NCBI GenBank assembly: GCA_025465145.1
Contig: JAODNS010000045.1
Location: 1 to 23,394, forward strand
Reading direction: 5' to 3'
DNA: 23,394 nt
DNA from: Frankiales bacterium
GTDB taxonomy: Bacteria > Actinomycetota > Actinomycetes > Mycobacteriales > SCTD01
Shown: one piece after another, positions 22,045 to 23,394 of the stretch
Layout: each line of letters starts with the position of its first letter
Position numbering within the stretch: the stretch's first letter is position 1
Program-made: the position numbers and the translations under genes
Notes under the pieces: generated by a model
What the model saw: the letters and a program-made list of their open reading frames with translations, nothing else
Database searches by the model: none
What the model was told of the DNA's origin: nothing

Positions 22045-22997
22045 CGCGTCTCCTGCGCCGCGGCGTCCCGACGCAGCGCCTGCGCCGTGGCCCGGAGGTG
22101 GTCGTCCCACGTGCCGCAGCAGCCGCCGAAGACGTCCACGTGCGGCAGCCGTCGGGACAGGACGCCCACCTGCGCGCCCAGCGCCTGCGGATCCCCTGAC
22201 TCCAGGTGGCCGATGGTGCACAGGGACTGCTTGTCCGCACTCGAGGCGTTGGGGCGCAGGCTGCGCACCCGCTCCAGCCACGGTCCGGCTGTCAGCGCCG
22301 GCTCGAACTCGTCGGGGTGCGAGCAGTTGATGCCGTAGAAGTCCGGTCGAGCGTCGCCGGCCTCGGCGTCGACCGCTTCGACGGCGTCCCGGAGGGTGAG
22401 CCCGGTCAGCACCCTGCCGGTGCCGTCGACCATGAACGACATCGACAGCGGCAGCTGGGCGGCCGCTGCCGCACGGGAGAGCCCCACCGCCTCGGGCACG
22501 CTGTTGAACGTCATCGCGCTCACCAGGTCGACGCCCGCCTCCCGCAGCGTCGCGAGCTGGACGCTGTGGTAGTCGGCCGCCTCGTCTGCCGTGATGTCGA
22601 GGTCCTGCCCGTAGGCGTCTCCACGCGGCCCGACCACCCCCGAGTACAGCACCTCGGGGAGCTCGCCCTCGAACGGCCGCGCCACGTCGCGCAGGAAGTC
22701 GATGGCGCGCAGCTGGAAGTCGCGGAGGGCGACGGGCGAGATGCCGAGCTTGCCGGCCCAGTCGGGGCTGGCCCGGTAGTCGAGCCCACCCATCAGCGGG
22801 ACCATCCCGTACGCGGCGGCGACCTGGAGGTAGCGGGTGTACATGTCCCGCAGGTCCGCCACCGCGGCCGGGTCGTCCAGCAGTGGGTAGAGCGCGAACT
22901 CGGGCAGCTCGTGCCCGTGCTTGTACATCAGCTCGGTCTCCTGACCACCTTCGGTCAGGTACAGCACGCCCTCACGCTGCGCAGGAAAGCCCGCCAC
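22041..22997 (-). CDS. Homocysteine S-methyltransferase family protein
   Basis: A 318-residue (beta/alpha)8-barrel methyltransferase of the Pfam S-methyl_trans family (MmuM/BHMT/MetH N-terminal domain). Zinc ligands: Cys225 in GINCSHP and Cys293-Cys294 in GGCCGT. The N-terminal LYLTEGGQETEL holds the family's DGGxxTxL-like block with Glu in place of Asp. It transfers a methyl group, probably from S-methylmethionine, SAM or a betaine, to homocysteine or a related thiol; the donor is uncertain. The frame is open to 23054, but the GTG at 22995-22997 is preferred because GGGGGG lies about 6 nt upstream and the residues before it look non-coding. It is convergent with the GNAT gene and flanked upstream by transposase debris. 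Confidence 0.88.
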   Translation of the reverse strand: MAGFPAQREGVLYLTEGGQETELMYKHGHELPEFALYPLLDDPAAVADLRDMYTRYLQVAAAYGMVPLMGGLDYRASPDWAGKLGISPVALRDFQLRAIDFLRDVARPFEGELPEVLYSGVVGPRGDAYGQDLDITADEAADYHSVQLATLREAGVDLVSAMTFNSVPEAVGLSRAAAAAQLPLSMSFMVDGTGRVLTGLTLRDAVEAVDAEAGDARPDFYGINCSHPDEFEPALTAGPWLERVRSLRPNASSADKQSLCTIGHLESGDPQALGAQVGVLSRRLPHVDVFGGCCGTWDDHLRATAQALRRDAAAQETR

Positions 22998-23057
22998 GTC
23001 ATCCCCCCGGCTCGCCGCAGTGCACCCTGCGTTGCTACACCCGCAGCGAGGCAATGA

Positions 23058-23394
23058 CCAGGGCGCTCACGGCCGCGCTACGGCAGCCGCTCCAGCTCCT
23101 CGCAGACGACCGGCTCCACCTCGGCCTGCCGCGCGAACTGGGTCCGGTTCGGCTCGGCGCGCTACTCGGTGCCGAACCGGATGCTCGGCGCGACCGTCGA
23201 GGTGCTGGCCGGCAGTGACGGGGTGACGATCCTGGTCTCCGGGACCGGCGAGGTGCTGGCCACCCATCCGCTGATGGCGCCCGGTGAGGCCAGCGTGCTG
23301 GACGCCCACTACGGCCGGCCCCGGCCCAACAGCCCAGCACGCAAGGTGACTGCGAGAACGGCGGCGGAGAAGGCGTTCTGCGCGCTCGGGCCGG
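23058..23394 (+). pseudogene. istA: IS21-family transposase (IstA) remnant, 5'-truncated, runs off the window
   Basis: From about 23136 the plus strand encodes NWVRFGSARYSVPNRMLGAT, VEVLAGSDGVTILVSGTGEV and LAPGEASV-like LMAPGEASVLDAHYGRPRP, then TAAEKAFCALG. This matches the C-terminal domain of IS21 IstA transposases (RYSVP, APGE, HYGGPRP). In this frame a TGA lies at 23055-23057 and there is no suitable start codon, so the catalytic DDE domain is missing. What remains is a truncated fragment, or the 3' part of an element rearranged upstream. The istB ATPase would lie beyond 23394. No terminal inverted repeat or target duplication was seen at the junction. Confidence 0.72.

Noticed and set aside
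23054..23218. Plus-strand frame starting at ATG 23054 as a gene
   Set aside because: It is out of register with the recognisable IstA sequence and its translation has no family resemblance.
1..23394. tRNA, rRNA, CRISPR arrays, toxin-antitoxin or phage defence genes
   Set aside because: I looked for cloverleaf-like or tandem-repeat structure and for defence motifs and found none. The content is metabolic, plus one IS fragment.

Overview
This window is about 72% G+C, uses GTG starts freely, has compact gene spacing and repeatedly shows TANNNT-like hexamers 6-8 nt upstream of start codons. Together with the gene families present, this points to a free-living, respiring high-GC actinomycete (Actinomycetota). 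The species cannot be named from the sequence alone.

Left end (1-5666): a formate dehydrogenase locus. On the minus strand, fdhA (catalytic Mo/W subunit), fdhB (four-cluster Fe-S subunit) and an NrfD-type membrane subunit (cut by the window edge) are translationally coupled. fdhA contains an in-frame UGA at 4172-4174, in the invariant context ARI-U-H where this family carries selenocysteine. A SECIS-like hairpin follows it at the same spacing as in E. coli fdhF. The real gene is therefore one 1083-residue selenoprotein spanning 1490-4741, which an ordinary gene caller would split in two. fdhD, the sulfurtransferase needed to activate the enzyme, is transcribed divergently.

Middle-left (5642-11392): a small one-TM protein lies divergent to a plus-strand run of five tightly coupled genes. 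These are two bacterial-PH-domain (bPH2/DUF304) membrane proteins, a type-2 3-hydroxyacyl-CoA dehydrogenase-like SDR, a patatin phospholipase and a PlsC-type acyltransferase, and together they look like a lipid turnover or remodelling operon. A long nested inverted repeat (10444-10512) separates it from a DUF2231-Rieske fusion protein.

Middle (11389-16326): a minus-strand group (acyl-CoA synthetase, an unrecognised 237-aa protein, a 76-aa acidic protein), a divergent proline-iminopeptidase-like hydrolase, and an unusual SDR with an N-terminal Cys cluster and Thr in place of the catalytic Tyr. The 181-bp gap before the next gene carries several perfect inverted repeats.

Right (16508-23394): a DmdC/FadE-like acyl-CoA dehydrogenase, a hemerythrin-domain protein, a zinc alcohol dehydrogenase abutting an atypical FabG-like SDR, a 55-aa acidic protein, a tandem GNAT acetyltransferase, a homocysteine S-methyltransferase (minus) and the C-terminal remnant of an IS21-family transposase running off the edge.

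Overall the window combines formate respiration with fatty-acid and lipid metabolism. All four convergent gene pairs overlap tail to tail, and several divergent pairs are separated by only about 30 bp with apparently leaderless promoters. No tRNA, rRNA, CRISPR array or phage block was seen. No intergenic stretch exceeds 300 bp.
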